From contig JAESUZ010000962.1 of NCBI GenBank assembly GCA_017311185.1, forward strand, positions 1 through 64,000: a stretch of 64,000 nt of DNA. The letters are read 5' to 3'. Below are positions 31,545 through 43,744 of this stretch, in pieces. This DNA comes from Proteles cristata cristata. Taxonomy: Eukaryota > Chordata > Mammalia > Carnivora > Hyaenidae. The notes under the pieces were generated by a model. That model was not told where the DNA came from. It saw only the letters and a program-made list of their open reading frames with translations, and ran no database searches. Positions within the stretch are counted from its first letter, which is position 1. The number at the start of each line of letters is the position of its first letter. A program made the position numbers and the translations under genes.

Positions 31545-33608
31545 TGAAGCAGCAGAAAGAGACTTGATCCCACTTACAATTGCACCAAACCCGTAAAATA
31601 CCCAGGAATAAACCTAACCAAAGAGGGGTACCAAAAATCTATACACTGAAAGCCATAGGAAGTTTATGAAAGAAATTGAAGAAGACACACAAAAATGGAA
31701 AGACACTCCATGCTTATGGATTGGAAGAGCAAATACTGTTAAAATGTCGTTACAACCCAAAGCAATCTACACATTCAGTAAAATCCCTATCAAAATAACA
31801 CCAGTATTCTTCACAGAGCTAGAACAAACAATTCTTTTAAAAATTTTTTAAATGTTTTATTAATTTTTGAAAGAGAGAGAGAGCACAAGCTGGGGAGGGG
31901 CAGAGAGAGACAGGGAGACACAGAATCCAAAGTAGGCTCCAAGCTCTGAGCTGTCAGCCCAGAGCCTGATGTGGGGCCGAAACCCACAGACAATGAGATC
32001 ATGACCTGAGCTGAAGTCGGACATTTAACTGACTGATCCACCCAGGTGCCCCCTACAATTCTAAAATATGTATAGAACCCAAAAAGACCCCGAATAGCCA
32101 AAGTGATGTTGAAAAAGAAAACCAAATTCTGAACTTCAGAATGTAATCACCAAGACAGTATGGCACTGGCACAAAATAGACACGTAGACAAATGGAACAG
32201 AATAGAGAACCCAGAAATGGACCCACAGATGTATGGCCAACTAGTCTTTGACAAAAGAAAGAATATCCAATGGAAAAAAGACAGTCTCTTCAGCAAATAG
32301 TATTTGGAAAACTGGACAGTGACATGCAGAAGAATGAAGTGGGAGTACTTTCTTACACCATACACAAAAATAATCTCAAAATGGATAAAAGACCTAAACA
32401 TAAGACAGGAAGCTATCAAAATCCTAGAGGATAAAACAGGCAGCAACCTCTTTGACCTCAGCTGCAGCAACTTATTACTTGACATGTCACTGGAAGCCAG
32501 GGACACAAAAGCAAAAATGAACTATTGGGACATCATCAAGATAAAACCTTCTGCACAGTGAAGGAAACAACAAAACTAAAAGGCAACTGACAGAATGGGA
32601 GAAGATATTCGCAAATGACATATCAGATAAAGGGATAGTATCCAAAAATCTATAAAGAACTTATCCAACTCAACACCCAAAGACACAAATAATCCAGTGA
32701 AGATTTATTGGGCTAAAAACACGAAGAGACATTTTCCAAAGAAGACATCTAGATAACTAACAGACACATGAAAAAATGCTCAACATCACTCATCATCAGG
32801 GAAATACAAATCAAAACCACAATGAGATACCACCTCACACCTGTCAGAAGGTCTAAAATTAACAACTCAGGCAACAACAGATATTGGTGAGGATGCAGGG
32901 AAAGAGGTATCTTTTGCACTGCTGGTGGGAATGCAAACTGGTGCAGCCACTCTGGAAAACAGTGTGGAGGTTCCTCAAAAAATTAAAAATAAAACTACCC
33001 TATGACCCAGCAATTGCACTACTAGGTATTTACCCAAAGGATACAGGAGTGCTGATTAGAAGGGACACAGGCACCCCAATATGTATAGCAGTGCTATTGA
33101 CAATAGCCCAAGTATGGAAAGAGCCCAAATATCCATCAACTGATGAATAGGTCAAGAAGATGTGGTATAGATATACGATGGAGTACAGCTCAGAAATCAA
33201 AGAGAATGAAATCTTGCCATTTGCAACAACGTGGATGGAACTAGGAACTAGAATGCATTATGCTGAGCAAAATAAGTCAGAGAAAGACAAATATCATATG
33301 ATTTCACTCATCTGTGGAATTTAAGAAACAAAACAGATGAACATAGGGGAAGGGAAACAAAATAATATAAAAACAGAAAGGGAGACAAACCATAAGAGAC
33401 TCTTTCACACAGAGAACAAACCGAGGGTTGCTGAAGGGAGGTGGCTGATGGGTTTTAAGGAGGGCGTGCGTGATGTGTGATGGGCACTAAGGAGGGCACT
33501 TGTTGGAATGAGCACTGGGTGTTATATATAAATAATGAATCACTAAATTCTATTCCTGAAATCATTATTACACTATATGTTAACTAACTTGGATTTAAAT
33601 TTAAAAAA
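31545..33608 (+). mobile_element. younger felid L1, 5'-truncated, split by an antisense SINE
   Basis: ORF2 C-terminal text is readable over long frames (for example at 32304-32561 and 32884-33150), followed by the felid L1 3' UTR and end CTTGGATTTAAATTTAAAAAAAA. Stops remain, so it is not active. Confidence 0.85.
31836..32053 (-). mobile_element. CAN SINE, antisense, inside L1 ORF2
   Basis: Ends CCACCCAGGTGCCCCC. ACAATTCT occurs at 31828-31835 and 32055-32062 as the short duplication; the L1 reading continues on both sides. Confidence 0.92.
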
Positions 33609-34110
33609 AAGATGTAGTATATATATATATACATACATACATATACATATATACATACAATGTACTTATATATACAATGGAATATTACTCAGCAATAAAA
33701 ATGAAATGAAATGTGGCCATTTGCAAAAACATGGAGCTAGAGAGTGTAATGCTAAGTGAAGTAAATCAATCATAGAAAGACAAATCTCATATAATTTCAT
33801 TCACATGTGGAATTTAAAAAACAAAACAAGTGAGCTAAGGAAGAAAGAGAGAGAAAGAGAGAGAGAGAGAGAAACCAAGAAACAAACTTTTAACTATAGA
33901 GAACAAACTGATGGTACCAGAGGGGAGGTGGGTAGTGGGATGAGTTAAATATGTGATAGGGATTAAGGAGTACACTTGTCATGACGAGCACTGGATGATG
34001 TACTGAACTGATGAAATCATGATATTGTACACCTGAAACTAATATATAACATTGTATAGTAACTATGCTATAATTTAAAAATACATAAATACCTAAATAA
34101 AATTTTCAAA
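33609..34110 (+). mobile_element. older L1 3' end with internal TA/CA repeat
   Basis: Begins GATGTAGTATATATATATAT, then AATGGAATATTACTCAGC and a 3' UTR ending ACACCTGAAACTAATATATA. A different subfamily from the L1 just before it. Includes a TA/CA microsatellite at 33617-33680. Confidence 0.75.
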
Positions 34111-35003
34111 ATCATTATAACTTTTGATTTTAAATAAATAAAACATTTAGACCTTGGAAAGCTGCCCCTGATACATTTTTATGTAGGTGAGCAAGTTTCT
34201 GGTAATTCACATATTATTAAACCATTTTAAAAACTCTTTATATGACCCATTTTTATATATTTGTATAGTAGATCAAATAATGAAGTCATTAATATTAATA
34301 TTTTAGGGCTGTATTTGTTAGAAACATCTTCTAGTTTGTAGCTTGTATTCTCACTTTCTGAAAGCTGTATTTTGATGGACAGAAGTTTAACACAATAAAA
34401 TGTATCCATTTTTTTGTTTGTTTATGCTTTTGGTTTTCAGTTTAAGAAATTCTTCCTCACCCCAGGGTTAGAAGAGTAATCCCCTTTACTATCTTCTAAA
34501 AGTTTTCAATTTTTGACTTTGACATTCATGTTATTAATAATCTGGGATTGATTTTGTGTATGGTGATAACTGGGAATCTGATTCCATTTCTTCCATATAG
34601 ATAATTAAATTTTCATCTTTGTTTATTCAATAGTCCCTTTCCCCTCAGTAATTTGCCTGACACTTGTCACAAATAAAAAATCTGTACTTAAGTGGGATTG
34701 TTTGCAGCCACTCTGTTTTGTTTCATTGTCAGTATGTCTACACCTATGCCAACATCACATTTCCTTAATTAATATATTTTATACATTATAATACATCTTT
34801 AAATCTGGGAAGTCAATTCTTCCCACTTTATTCTTTTTCTTCAGAGGTATCTTCACTATTCTTGATCTGTTGTTTTTCCATGTCATATTGTAAAAGTCCC
34901 AGAAGAATTTTTACCCACATTGAAATAAACTTATAGAGCAACTTGGGGGAAAATCAGCATCTTTATGAGATTATCTTCCTAATCCATGAACATGGGATGT
35001 CTC
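34111..35003 (-). mobile_element. old L1 fragment, antisense
   Basis: TGCTTTTGGTTTTCAGTTTA, TGGGATTGATTTTGTGTATG and AATCCATGAACATGGGATGT are reverse-strand ORF2 landmarks. Confidence 0.7.
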
Positions 35004-35021
35004 AAAAATGGCAAAAAGTTG

Positions 35022-35223
35022 GGGCGCCTGGGTGGCTCAGTCGGTTAAGCATCCGACTTCAGCTCAGGCCATGATCTCATGGTTTGTGGGTTCGAGTCCC
35101 ACGTCAGGCTTTGTGCTGACGGCCAGCTCAGAGCCTGGAGTCTGTTTTGGATTCTATGTCTCCCCCTCTCTCTGACCCTCCCCACTCACGCTGTCTCTCT
35201 CAGAAATAAATAAAAGATTTTTT
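35022..35223 (+). mobile_element. CAN SINE
   Basis: Intact B box GGTTCGAGTCC. Target copies AAAAATGGCAAAAAGTTG (35004-35021) and AAAAATGACAAAAAGTTG (35224-35241). Confidence 0.95.
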
Positions 35224-35241
35224 AAAAATGACAAAAAGTTG

Positions 35242-35780
35242 AGGGAAAGCATGAGCCAACAGCCACAAAGGAAAAATGAATAGGCACAGGAGAAAACCCC
35301 ATCTGCAAATAAGCATCTAGCAATCAGGGAAATGCAAATCAAGATCACAATGAGATACCATCCTACACTCATTCAAATGGCAAAATTTAAGATGCCTGAC
35401 AGATTTTGGTGAAGAAGTGCATCATTTCTAACTTGTTGAAAGGAGGGAAATTTGTGAACATCCTGATATTATCATATAAACTTGATATTTATACAATCTA
35501 GAACTCAGAAATGCAGTCTAGTTCTCTATACCCCCTACAGATAGGCACAGAATGTTTCTAACAGCACTGTTTTTTCATTGTATTAAACTAGAAACAATCC
35601 AGACCCATTGAAAGACTAGAAAAATAAGTTGTGGCATAGTCACATAATTGAATATTGTGCTACATTGGAAATGAATGTATTTCAACTTACATCCAACAGG
35701 ATGAATTTCAGTAACATAATATTGAATGGAAAAAGAAAGTTCCAGAACATTGCATACAATAGTATTGAGAAACATAAAAC
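35242..35780 (+). mobile_element. old L1 3' region, sense
   Basis: AATCAGGGAAATGCAAATCA and AGATCACAATGAGATACCAT are ORF2 end text; the later part is a strongly diverged 3' UTR. Confidence 0.6.
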
Positions 35781-35787
35781 TAACCAA

Positions 35788-35902
35788 AACTATATATACA
35801 TATATAGTATACATATATATGTATACATATACTATATACAAAACTATATATACATATATATAGTATACATATATATGTATACATATACATAGACATATAT
35901 AT

Positions 35903-35936
<34 letters not shown>

Positions 35937-35938
35937 CA
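35788..35938. repeat. AT/GT compound microsatellite with two identical palindromes
   Basis: GTATACATATATATGTATAC is a perfect 20-bp palindrome at 35807-35826 and again at 35863-35882, inside a 56-bp tandem duplication. It is followed by (CA)n and (TA)n. Confidence 0.9.
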
Positions 35939-36123
35939 TAAGCAAAGTATAAACTGACAAATAGAGTTCAGAATAGACGTCAGAATAGTCGTTGCCTCTG
36001 TGGAGGTAGAGAGCATAACAGTATGAGGGGTGTGTAGGTAAATCTAATTTATTAATAATGTGCCAGATCTTTGACTGGATGTTGTACTCGTGAGTATTCC
36101 TTTTATTAATAAATAATGACATA

Positions 36124-36204
36124 GCATGGAGGAGGGCACTTGTTGGGATGAGCACTGGGTGTTATATGGAAACCAACTTGACAATAAACTATATTTAAAA
36201 AATA
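36124..36204 (+). mobile_element. very short 5'-truncated felid L1 (81 bp)
   Basis: Contains only the last bases of the felid L1 3' UTR (GGAGGAGGGCACTTGTTGGG, then ACCAACTTGACAATAAACTA). Target copies AATAAATAATGACATA (36108-36123) and AATAAGTAATGACATA (36205-36220). Confidence 0.88.
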
Positions 36205-36220
36205 AATAAGTAATGACATA

Positions 36221-37450
36221 AAATAAACCCAGCCATGCACAATGACCCAAGGATGAGAGTATGTCATGAACCAGGACTTACGAAGAGTGTGGTTCTGGGC
36301 ACCTGAGGTCCAAATTAAAACACACACATGGAAGGATACAAAAATTTTACACTGTTCACTTCAGAGAAGGATTTGGAGAGAACCATAAAGTTCAAATTTT
36401 TATGATGAGCTTGATGTGCCAATAAAATGCAGCACAGGGGTCCATTAGGGCTCCTCCTGTCCCTTTAGGGGAAACAAAGCTACAGTGGTATCTCTCACAT
36501 CTGTTCATTCTGGAGTGACTTCCTATAGTCTTTCTTACAGTCTCTGATCCCTTCCACACCACATTCAGATGCCAAGCCATGACCTTCAAAGTTCTTGAGG
36601 AGGAAAAAAAAAAAAAAGAGAGACAAAAAACAAAAAACAAAAACAAAAACAAAACAACACAACAGAAAAGTTCTTGTCTAGAAATCCAGTGTCTCCTAAC
36701 ATTTTCATGGAGCAGTTCCTCTTCTGAAGATGATGAGATAGCCCCAGGGAGAGAGCCTACAGCTCTGTGCCATTACACAGAACTACCGTCTCACACTGCA
36801 CACCCTCCAAAGCCCGCACTTGAAGCATGACCCTCCCTGCCTCAGGCAGCCCTTGGGAACCGTGACCCCATCTCCCTGCCCCACTGCTTCTCTGATGGAA
36901 AAGAGGCCACTAGGCAGCTTGGAATTTCCAAAATACACCTCCGTCCACCTGCAATTTTGGTGAATAAGAATTTCTCCATCTCATTACATTTTGTTTATAA
37001 AATGGAAATAATGAGACCTGTTCTATGCATCTCACAGGCTTATAATGAGGATCTAGTGAATCTCATGAAAAAGAACAGCTCTGATAGGATCCGTTAATTG
37101 GCTGTATGTCCCCAATAAGAAGCAAGAGTACCTCTGAGGTTCACTCCTTTCCAACCAAGATTTGAGTGAGTTTGTGTCTTGAGTGGCACTCCATTGACAG
37201 CTGCCAAAAAATAATAATACAGTGTATTCCTGAGGAAAACTGGGAAGTTACGACATGGGCCAGGGAAGTGTGCTTGCCTAGAAAAAACCTAAGAAGTCTT
37301 TCAGTCTGTACCTTAGGAGGATCCCTGGCACAGAGGCAGCCTACAACGATGAAAAAAAAAAACCCAGTAAACAAAAACAATAATAAAATGCCCAGCAAAC
37401 TCTAGGGAAAGGTGAAAATCTGGTTCCCAGAGTTTCCTGAGTTCTAGACA
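36221..37450. other. intergenic DNA without recognised genes
   Basis: Includes A-rich (AAAAAC)n near 36620-36660; otherwise unclassified and SINE-free. Confidence 0.45.
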
Positions 37451-37454
37451 TTAT

Positions 37455-37770
37455 TGGATCAAAATGTCCAGCTTTCAACAAAAAGTCAGAAGGCATATAA
37501 AGAGACATGAAAGTATGGCCCGTTCAAAGGAAAAATATACATCAACAAAAACTTCCCTGAAAAAGACCTGATGGAATACCTACTAGACATAGACTTTAAA
37601 ACAGCTGCCTTGAAGATGCTCAGAGAACTAAAGGAAGAAGTAGAGAAAGGCAAGAAAACAATGTTTGAAGAAAATGGAACTATTAAAAAAGGGAAAACCT
37701 AAAAACAAAAACAAAACAGAAGAAAATTCTGGAGCCAAAAATTACAATAACTGAAAAAAAAAATCACCAT
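37455..37770 (+). mobile_element. L1 5' region / ORF1 start fragment
   Basis: GAAAGTATGGCCCGTTCAAA, CCTGAAAAAGACCTGATGGA and GAAGATGCTCAGAGAACTAA match old L1 sequence around the start of ORF1. Confidence 0.65.
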
Positions 37771-39400
37771 CTTCCTTAGACTCACAAAGAATTTTTTTGC
37801 CATTGGAGAAATGAAGCCAACACAGCAGGGGCCAGGGGTGATAAAGAGAAAAGAGATCTCTGAAAACAGACCATGGTGTATTCTGTGTGAATTTCACTCC
37901 CCACATATCAGCCCCAAGTTCTAGCTCTCTAATCTTGTGGCATGGCCAGCCCCCATCCTGAAACCACCCAGGGGCTCACTGTGACCCATCTAGCATACTC
38001 AGGTGTGGTCTGGGACCTACCATAAATAACACACACTCCCATCACTGGGGAAATCCCAAAGGTTTAGAGATTTACTCTCCAGAACCAAAGACAAGGACCA
38101 CACAAATTCTTTCCTGTACAAGAGCCCCCAACACCCACACACTCTGAAGAAATCCGTGGCTACTGCAATGCGGCCAAGCTATGAATGGCATGCTTACCCT
38201 CTCTGTTCCTCAGCTTTCCCTCAGCCAACTGGACATAACTTTTCTGACTTTGTAGAGAAGAAGTGAATATGTCTGTAAAGTTATAAAAACCTAGAGAGGT
38301 GTGAACTTCTCATTTTCTGAGAGATGTCAGGAGATGACTGTGATTGAGAGAGTTCTAGCATAAGGTGCCAAGCAGGACAGCATGACCAGCTTGGCATCTT
38401 CTCCTCCAGCTCCTCTGTCCTCAGAGAAACCCATCCATTTATTCCACAAATATTGCACTGGAAACAGCAGTGAAAAAAAGAAAGCAAATTAAAAAAAGAA
38501 AAAAAGCAAGCTCTGACACTATAGAGCTTCCATGCCAGTGGAGAAGAAAATAAATGAATAATGTATATGGTATCCTAGAAGGTTTAAAGGCTACATGGAA
38601 AAATATGCTACGATGGAAAAAAGAAAATGCCAAAGGGAAGGGAAGTTAAAATCTTACAGTCAAGAATGTTCTCTCAGAGCACACGGCACTAGAACAAAAT
38701 CTTGCAGAAGTCAAGGGAAGAAGCCCAAGGAGACCCTGGGAAAGAGAGTTCCAGCATGTCGGCACCTGTGCAAAGGCCGTGGGGCAGGAACAGACCTGGA
38801 GCATTTGGGAACAGCAGACAGGGCTGTGGAACTGGAGCAGAGACATCAAAGGGGAGATGAAGTCAGCAAGGCATGCCTTTGGGGGGGCGGAGCTTATAGG
38901 AGTTCATGGGTTAATTGTAAGAACTGTGGCTTTCAGGCTCAGAGTGATGGAAAGTTATCACAAGGTGATGTCAGAGCAGAGGTGGAATTCGATTGATACT
39001 TTACTTGGTCTGTGGGCTTGAAATCAACTGCTGAGGCAAAGATAGAAGCCAAGTGATCAGTTGGGCTCTGTCAGTCATCTAAAGGAGAGATGATGAGTAC
39101 AGGAGGTGAGGACTGGCTGGATTCTGGAGATCCAGTAAAGGATTTGGAGTGAATATAGGAGCTTAAAAGTGAAAGATTCAGCAGGAAAGATAGCCTTACC
39201 CTTTCTGATGTGGGCAGATTTGGGGGAAAGGATCAGGAGTGGAGTTTGGGACATGGCAAAACTGAGGTGTCACTTAGATACCCAGGGAGACATATAGCAT
39301 ACAGTCGGACACAGGAATCTGAATTGAGAGAGGAGCAGGCTAGAGGTGCACACTCAGGAATTGGGAGCATCTAGAAGTAGTTGAGGACAGGGGCCTGAAC
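37771..39400. other. intergenic DNA, probably eroded old repeats
   Basis: 38640-38990 resembles a diverged mammalian-wide repeat (GGCACCTGTGCAAAGGCCGT, GAAAGTTATCACAAGGTGAT). Family not resolved. No gene supported. Confidence 0.35.
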
Positions 39401-40767
39401 TGGATAACCCACCCACCGTTGAGCCCTGGAGCCTCTAACAATAAGAGACAAGCAGGAAAGTCATTACCATTAAAAAAAAAAAAAAAAAGGAGAGTGTTTA
39501 CTTTCAGGGCTGGGAGGCAGTTTTGGGAAGGAACATGTGTGTTGTGGGGATGTTTCTGGGAATCCAGTAATATTCTAGTTCTTGAGCTGGGCAGTAATTA
39601 TATGGGTGTTTCATTATGCTCATTTTTGTATTTTATACATTTTTGTGCATGTAGGTTATATTTCATCACTTTAAAAGTTTTGAGATGATAAATAGACAGA
39701 TAGATAATGGGCTAAAAGTAAAATGAGAAGAATGAAATTGAATGGTCAGAAATTATTTATGTTGAGCCACAGACAGTGGGGGTTGTTTGTTTGCCTGTAT
39801 GTTTTCGTGTTTGTTTGTTTTACTTCACGTCAAGAGCTCGAGGGCTCCTTTAAGGAAAAATGGTTCTAAATCCTCAAGTAGAAGCTGTTGGAGACACAGG
39901 CTGCATTGGCTTGAGCCTCCCTGCAATGGTCTCCTAGCAACCAAGGAGGCTGGTAGCTGGGGATGGGCCTCTGACTACACTGATGTTTCTTGGGTTGCTC
40001 CACTCTTTAAAATCACCCCGGTTAATTATGGAGCTACTGTCCAGAGCACATGCACATTTAATCTCTTTCACCTTCTCAATAGCTCTGTGAAGTAGGTGGG
40101 GAATATAGAATTACATCTCAGTCTACAAGAAAGAACACCAAGATTCAAAGAAAATAGAACCCTGCTATTTTTATAGCTAGGAGGGGCCTGCATTGTCTAA
40201 TCCAACCCCTTGTTTCCTGAAGAGAGCAACTGAAACTGGAATCCAAGTTGCCTGACATTCCTGGAACGCTCCAGAACGCCGGTTCGTCAATCTGGAGGAA
40301 GTGGAAGCGGAAGGGGTGCTAGCTGCTCCTGGCAAACTGCCAGCTCCAGCTCAGAAAATGAGAATAAAAAGGGAAGTAAGATCTCAGTTTTATTAAAAAC
40401 AAAAAAAAATAGTTTGGCCTCATGGACTCCTTGCAAAGGTCGTGGCAGCCGCCGGTGGTCCCTGCACCACACTTTGAGAAGCACTGCTGGCCTAGAGCAC
40501 GAGGGCCCAGTCGGGACGCGGGGTGACCCGGAGGAGAGTTAGGGCCGTCGCGGAGGGAAGGGGCTGTTGGAGAGACCATCGTTCACACATTTGGGGCACC
40601 TTAGTGTATGCCGCCCGCATCCGAGGTAGTCAGGGCGCGCCTGTTTGCAGAAGAGCAGTCGCGAAGGGGAAAGGTCAGAGAAGCAAAAGCCCAGGGGGCA
40701 CACCGTTGCCAGGGGTCGGCTGTGGCCAGGGAGGCCTGGGAAGGAAGCGCCATCCGTGTGTTTGTCT
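39401..40767. other. intergenic DNA with a small CpG-richer patch at 40490-40700
   Basis: A poly(A) tract at 39471-39488, then mostly unclassified DNA. The 40490-40700 stretch has clustered CpGs (GTCGGGACGCGGGG; GGGCGCGCC) but no TATA or gene signal that I can support. Confidence 0.4.
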
Positions 40768-41140
40768 GAGTCAGCGCGGGCTGCCGCAACAAAATGTCAC
40801 ACCCGGGCAGCCTAAACAGCAGACCTTTATCTCTCGCAGCTCTGGGAGCCAGAAGCCCAAGATCAAAGCGCCGGCGGTTGTAGTTCCTGGCGAGAACCTG
40901 CTTCTGGCCCGCCTGCCCGCCCGCAGACAGTGGGCTCTTTGCTGTGTCCTCACCTGGCGGGAGGAGAGGCGGAGCTCTGATCTACCTCCCTCTCTTCAGG
41001 AAGCCACATGAGCCCCACCCTATGGCTTCATCTAACCCCCTCGCTTCCCTGAATACCCTCGCACTGGTAGGTCTTCAGCCTGTGAATGTCGGGGGCCACA
41101 GTTCAGTTGCGGCAGCGTTCTCGCCGTTTTGGTAACAAGC
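40768..41140 (-). mobile_element. MLT1-type LTR, antisense, diverged
   Basis: GGCTGCCGCAACAAAATGTC, CTCTCGCAGCTCTGGGAGCC, AGAAGCCCAAGATCAAAG and TGTGTCCTCACCTGGCGG follow the reversed MLT1 layout. Confidence 0.6.
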
Positions 41141-41989
41141 CCCGTTGGGGTCTGGGAGCTTTTTCCTGGAACCGTGCCTTCCTCTGAAGCTCCCATCCTC
41201 CCATCCAGATATTTCCAATCTAAGACAGCTGTCCCTGGGGACTGGTCCTGGGTCTTCTCCCCCAGGAGCAAGCGGCCGATGGGCCAAGCAGTATTCGTGC
41301 CTCCTCTCCCTCCCCTAGAGTGCCGAACTGGGTCTGGGCATGCAGGAGCCTCCGAAATGCCAGTGGCCAGAGTGGAGCAGAGTCAGGCTGTGTCCTCAGC
41401 CAACCCTGAGTGACCTGGCCAGGCAGCTCACATGCTTTCTGGGAGGCGGCAAGGCTTTGCTGGGCTGTGGCCTGGAGCGCGGCCCCGCCAGATGCCAGCC
41501 CATCGCTCTGGAGAAAAGCCCCCATTTTTGTCTGGCCCTGCCCCTCCCTCTTTTAGCTGCATCTTTGTGACAAGGTGGTCAGAGCTGGCAGAAGCCAGGT
41601 GTCTGGGAATGAGATTTGGAACTGGTTCCCCCTCACCCTGCTCTAAATGACTCTGCGAGGTAAGCGTCTCCCTCTTCCTGCATCTGGAGACTTGCCGGGC
41701 GGAGCGGTCAAGAGGGAAGTGAAGAGAGCAGCAAAATTATAACGTGGGCGAAGCTTGTCTCCAGAACCTGTCACCCCATGATCTGTGCCTTTGCCAAATT
41801 TCCAGGGGCCGCTCTATGCCCAGCCACATCCCACCTGTTCCCAGATGTCCCAGGGGCGCCCCCTGAGCGAGGGTGAAGCTGCTTTTTCCCAGGAGTGTCT
41901 TTCTCCGGCCACTCCCAGCTGGCCTGGCCTGGAAGGCACTGCTCCTTTTCACCCCCACCCATGCACCCTCCCCAGACACCACACAGCCC
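41141..41989. other. intergenic GC-rich DNA without recognised genes
   Basis: Several overlapping frames on both strands without recognisable protein. A weaker CTCF-like site (minus strand CTCAGGGGGCGCC) lies at 41857-41869. Confidence 0.4.
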
Positions 41990-42174
41990 CCTGGAGTCTC
42001 CAGTCCCTCTGATCTTTATTCACTGCATGGTGCCTGCCACTTTGTACCGGATCTTATACTGTCTTGTCTTAATGTCTATGTCACTTTCTCTCCTAAATCA
42101 CAGTGTAAGCCTCTTGAGGACTGCCATCAAGTTGTATTTACTCCTAGTACCCAACCGCCTCCAAATCCTGTCGG

Positions 42175-42176
<2 letters not shown>
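41990..42176 (+). mobile_element. L2 fragment
   Basis: GTGTAAGCCTCTTGAGGACT and CAAGTTGTATTTACTCCTAG fit the L2 3' region; it ends at a CA repeat. Confidence 0.6.

Positions 42177-42222
<46 letters not shown>
42177..42222 (+). repeat. (AC)23 microsatellite
   Basis: 46 bp of uninterrupted AC. Confidence 0.98.
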
Positions 42223-42225
<3 letters not shown>

Positions 42226-42669
42226 GACAGGAAGGTATGATGATACCCCAGGTACTTGGTGAAAACTCCCAACCACAGACTGAGGGAAATTCTTTGCAAA
42301 AACACATATAGGATAAAGGACTGTATCTGAAATATACAAAGAACTCAAAACTCAACAATGAGAAAACAAACAACCCAATTAAAAAAGGGAGAAAATACCT
42401 GAAAAGACACCTCACCAAAAAAAGATAAGCAGATGGCAAATAAACATGTGAAATGATGCCCCACATTGTATGTCATCAGAGAAAGGCAAATGCAAAGAAC
42501 AGTGATACCTCACTACGGACCTATTGGAATGGCCAGAGTCCAGAGCTGGGGAAGATGGGGAGTCACAGGAACTCCCATTCATTGCTGGTGGGAACGCAAA
42601 ATGGGACCACTACTTTGAAAGATGGTTTTAAAGATACTCTTCCCCTCCACACACACAATTTCTCTGCCT

Positions 42670-42781
42670 TTTTAAAACAAGTTTTTAATGCTTATTTTTG
42701 AGAGAGGAAGAGAGAGGGAGCCAGCAAGCACGGGCACACGAGCGGGGGATGGGCAGGGAGAGAGGGAGACACAGAGTCGAC
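42670..42781 (-). mobile_element. partial CAN SINE, antisense, missing its 5' (tRNA) half
   Basis: Reverse tail AAGTTTTTAATGCTTATTTT and GAGAGA-rich part to GACACAGAGTCGA, then stops abruptly. Junction with antisense L1 suggests a deletion. Confidence 0.75.
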
Positions 42782-42785
42782 CACC

Positions 42786-42984
42786 ATTCTACATTCTTTT
42801 TCTATTATTTTGACGGCTCTGAAAGTAATCCTTACACGTGGACTCACACAGTATTTGTCCTTTTGTCTCTGGCTTGTTTCGGTTAGCATAACGTCCCCAG
42901 GTTCATCTACATTTTAGCATGTGTCGGGATTTCTTTCCTTTTTAGGGCTGTATAATATTCCGTTGTGTGACTGCACCATGTAAA
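42786..42984 (-). mobile_element. old L1 fragment, antisense
   Basis: TAGCATAACGTCCCCAGGTT, CATCTACATTTTAGCATGTG and GGGCTGTATAATATTCCGTT are reverse L1 3' UTR landmarks, also seen near 57240. Confidence 0.65.
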
Positions 42985-43744
42985 TAAAACAGTTGTACCA
43001 TATGATGCAGCAGTCTCACTCCTGGATATTTACCCAAATGTGATGAAAACTTAGGACCACACAGAAACCCGCCCATGGATGTTTACAGCAGCTTTATTCA
43101 TAATTGCCTACATTTGGAAGCAACCAAGATGTCCTTCAGTAGGTAATGGACAGACTGGTACATCCAGACAATGGAATACTCAGCACTTAAAAGAAAGGAC
43201 CTATCAGACACAGGGGAAACTTAAATGCCTACTACCATGTGAAAGAGGCCAATCTGAAAAGTTCACATACTGTAGGATTCCAATTATATGACATTCTGAA
43301 GAGGGCAAAACTATGGAGACCATAAAAGGATCAGGGGTTGCCAGGAATTGAGGGAAGGGAAAGATGAACAGGCAAAGCACAGAGCATACAGAGAAACTCT
43401 TCTGTATGATATTATGATGGTTAACACAAGTCATTATACATTCCTCAAAATCCACAGAAGGTACAACACAAAGAATGCACCCTAATGTAAATTATGAGCC
43501 GTAGTTAATAATGATGTATCAATACTGGCTCATCCATTGTAACAAACGTACCACCCTCATGCAAGATGTTAATAGGAGGGGAAAGTTACTGCGTGAAGGT
43601 GGGTATGTGGGAACTGTCTATATTTGCTGCTCAATATTTCTGTAAACAAAACACTACCCTAAAAAAAAAACAGTAACTAGAAAAAAAAGCAGACAACTTG
43701 AAGGGACATTTATACCTCCATGATAAATTGGTTAAAAGCTATCT

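Larger units (their letters stand above)
42285..43680 (+). mobile_element. old L1 ORF2 end and 3' UTR, interrupted
   Basis: 42285-42650 and 42985-43680 are sense L1 text (TTACCCAAATGTGATGAAAA; GATGTTTACAGCAGCTTTAT). Between them lie a partial SINE and a piece that reads as antisense L1 (42786-42984). Confidence 0.65.
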
